Source of the DNA: Bradyrhizobium erythrophlei | GTDB taxonomy: Bacteria; Pseudomonadota; Alphaproteobacteria; Rhizobiales; Xanthobacteraceae | Assembly: GCF_900129505.1 (NCBI RefSeq) | Contig: NZ_LT670818.1 | Coordinates: forward strand, 5,179,001-5,243,000 | Direction: 5' to 3' | Length of the DNA: 64,000 nucleotides | Part shown: positions 63,101 to 64,000 of the stretch, in pieces | Layout: the number at the start of each line of letters is the position of its first letter | Numbering within the stretch: position 1 is the stretch's first letter | Notes under the pieces: generated by a model | Seen by the model: only the letters and a program-made list of their open reading frames with translations | Told to the model about the DNA's origin: nothing | The model's database searches: none | Translations under genes and position numbers: made by a program

Positions 63101-63327
63101 TCCGCCCGGTACTCATGACGGCGACCGCGATGATCGTCGGCATGATCCCGATGGCGATCGGCGGCCCGGGCGAGGAACAGAACGCGGCCCTGGCCCGCGC
63201 TGTGATCGGCGGGCTGCTGTTCGCCACCCCGGCCACCCTTTTCGTGGTACCTTACCTTTTCGCGCTGCTGCGCAAGGGCAATGACGGCAAGCTGGCGCAG
63301 GGCGTCTTCGCAGAGGACCCGGTATGA
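60142..63327 (+). CDS. RND-family multidrug efflux pump, inner-membrane subunit
   Basis: 1061 residues from the ATG at 60142 (MGIVRFALRFPYTFYVLAVL); the frame is open 16 codons further but overlaps the preceding remnant. Full-length RND layout: twelve membrane helices in two halves, with the proton-relay Asp pair in ALAIGILVDDSTVTIEN and the second-half motif ALPATFCGIVTMLY. It is a proton-driven pump working with the adaptor encoded next; no outer-membrane gene is in the window. Confidence 0.93.
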   Translation: MGIVRFALRFPYTFYVLAVLVLFLGSTSIVSMPTDIFPEINIPVVTIVWQYTGLSTPEMEQRVTTYSQFALSSSVNGIQDIEAQTLNGISVQKVFFQPDVNLDLAISQIVSATNFIRVLMPPGIQAPVVVQYNASSVPVLQIGLSSDTLNEQQLYDYGIYRLRQQLAPIHGVTLPTPAGGKYRQIMVDIDPLKLQAKGLTPLDVVNAVNAQNLTLPSGFAKIGDTQFTVRTNAVPTSIDDLNNIPIKYAGGATVFVKDIGQVHDGNAVQQNVVRTDGHRSVLLSIIKNGNASTLAVVNAVKDALVTSRAAAPPGMTIKELFDQSIFVKASIVALLKEGAIAGVLTAMMIILFLGSWRSTLVVMISIPLSILTSLVILYFMGETINTMTLGGLALAIGILVDDSTVTIENTHRLLTEEHMPLPSATLHGAAEIAVPTLVSTLAISCVFTSVVFLHGPAKYLFTPLGLAVVFAMLASYAFSRTLTPITIGLLLKSEKHGAAEAGNGFLARAFAKFEHGFENMRTAYTEILTGVLKYRFIIPCIAVLILALGGTLFFFVGRDFFPLIDGGQIQLHVRVPAGTRIDKTEAIFQQVEDKIREVIPENERDLIVDNIGLPARSYNYAFGDGTAMGVNDGVILVALKEDHKPTATYIKKLRQVLPTEFPENIFYFQAADMVTQILNFGIPAQINVRTVGYNRANNLRIANELQQKIAAIPGLADVHLQQEINGPEFFAQIDRARAGQFGLTVNDIALNLNTSLASSEQVSPNFWTDPANGTPYYLAVQTPEYRTDTFNDLKNTPVTKFTVGNNGNPVPGLLSNVATLKRDSIATNTNQANVQPLYEIYANADGRDLGSLQTGIQEVIDQYRPQLTPGNRIEVVGQIGSMNSAFRDLGIGILFAAVFVYLLMVVNYQTWGDPFVVILALPATFCGIVTMLYITNTTLSVPSLMGAIMAIGVASANSILLVTFAREQQLAGHTAFEAAIASGRTRIRPVLMTATAMIVGMIPMAIGGPGEEQNAALARAVIGGLLFATPATLFVVPYLFALLRKGNDGKLAQGVFAEDPV

Positions 63328-64000
63328 ACGAGCTCGCCCCGCCCCCGGACAACGGCGTCCCGGTGCACGAACACCCGGTTGATCACCGGTCCGTGCAGAC
63401 GTCCACGCAATCGAAGGGCAAGGCCGGCCGCATCATCCTGGCCTTCCTGGTCATTGCGCTTCTCGCCGGCGCGCTCGGTTATGGCTTCTGGAAGCACTAC
63501 ACGCTGCACGCCGAGGTGATGGCGACCGCAGAGGCGCGGCGCGACTTCGTGCCGTCGGTGCGCAGCGCGTCGGTGCGCGCCAGCGATCCGTTCCGCATCG
63601 CGAGCTGGCCCGGCACCACCGAAGCCTTCGAGCAGGCCAATATCTATGCCCGCGCCAGCGGCTACATCTCCAAGCGCAATGTCGACATCGGCAGCCGGGT
63701 GAGAGCCGGCGATCTTCTCGTCGAGATCACTGCGCCTGAGATCGAGCACCAGATCGCGCAGGCGGAAGGCACACTGACGCAGGTACGCGCCAACCTTGAG
63801 CAGGCAAAGGCCAACCGCGACCTCGCCCAGGTGACCTGGGACCGCGACCGCAAGCTGGTGCAGCAGGGCTGGACGACCCAGCAGCAGGGCGACACCGACC
63901 GCCTGACCCTGCAGTCGCGCGAAGCTGCGGTGGGGGTCGCGACCGCCAACATCGTCGCCCAGGAGGCGCAGCTGCGGGTGCTGAACCAGCAAAGGGTGTA
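63324..64000 (+). CDS. RND periplasmic adaptor (HlyD-like), cut by window edge
   Basis: Starts at the ATG overlapping the pump stop as ATGA and runs off the right end with about 225 codons visible. An N-terminal cytoplasmic tail is followed by one membrane anchor (RIILAFLVIALLAGALGYGF), then the barrel-lipoyl part (ARASGYISKRNVDIGSRVRA) and a coiled-coil hairpin (EGTLTQVRANLEQAKANRDL). It links the pump to an outer-membrane channel. Confidence 0.9.
   Translation, partial: MNELAPPPDNGVPVHEHPVDHRSVQTSTQSKGKAGRIILAFLVIALLAGALGYGFWKHYTLHAEVMATAEARRDFVPSVRSASVRASDPFRIASWPGTTEAFEQANIYARASGYISKRNVDIGSRVRAGDLLVEITAPEIEHQIAQAEGTLTQVRANLEQAKANRDLAQVTWDRDRKLVQQGWTTQQQGDTDRLTLQSREAAVGVATANIVAQEAQLRVLNQQRV

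Overview
The window looks like an accessory region of a Bradyrhizobium/Rhodopseudomonas-type alphaproteobacterium (Nitrobacteraceae). I infer this from the high GC, the many small hypothetical proteins of a kind I associate with that family, a DUF2312 (GapR-like) protein, DUF6894, DUF2285 and an IS110-type transposase. I see no tRNA, rRNA, CRISPR array or replication origin.

Layout. 0-5 kb: a minus-strand redox operon (sulfite-oxidase-like protein, FAD/NAD reductase, zinc-ribbon protein), divergent from two tandem cytochrome P460 genes and a beta-propeller lactonase-like gene. 5-10.4 kb: a urease operon ureD-A-J-B-C-F-G without ureE; its catalytic subunit carries Thr in place of the usual flap Cys. 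10.4-21.7 kb: an HWE histidine kinase, an AraC regulator, a glutathione transferase, a CopB-type ATPase broken by an in-frame stop, a low-GC ammonium transporter, a papain-like hydrolase and a frameshifted metallophosphoesterase. 22-28 kb: a run of very small, mostly minus-strand genes, including two under 60 codons. 28-38.5 kb: IS110 transposase, GapR-like protein, secreted small proteins (one with an internal stop), a LysR regulator divergent from a frameshifted solute-binding protein and an intradiol dioxygenase, and three copies of an intergenic repeat.

38.6-55.4 kb is the best preserved part. It holds an aldehyde dehydrogenase/SnoaL pair, a class III adenylate cyclase with TPR tail, an AraC regulator, a cupin dioxygenase and a hydroxyacyl-CoA dehydrogenase. 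A storage-lipid module follows: Crp/Fnr regulator, two wax-ester/diacylglycerol acyltransferases, alpha/beta hydrolase, phasin, acyl-CoA ligase, then an MFS transporter and a GNAT acetyltransferase. Two almost identical 51-bp boxes, each with the palindrome TTGTCG-N6-CGACAA, stand before the first acyltransferase (next to the Crp gene) and before the alpha/beta hydrolase. This points to a small dedicated regulon.

55.4-60 kb is a graveyard: an ArdC antirestriction gene with a frameshifted partner, a C14G5 tract, and truncated pieces of an enolase-superfamily protein, a DUF2235 protein, dinB and arsB. An HxlR regulator and an RND efflux pump with its adaptor (cut by the window end) close the window.

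At least nine genes carry frameshifts or in-frame stops (four stops, at least five frameshifts), plus several truncated remnants. The mix of substitutions and indels favours real gene decay over sequencing error, but only reads or relatives can settle that.
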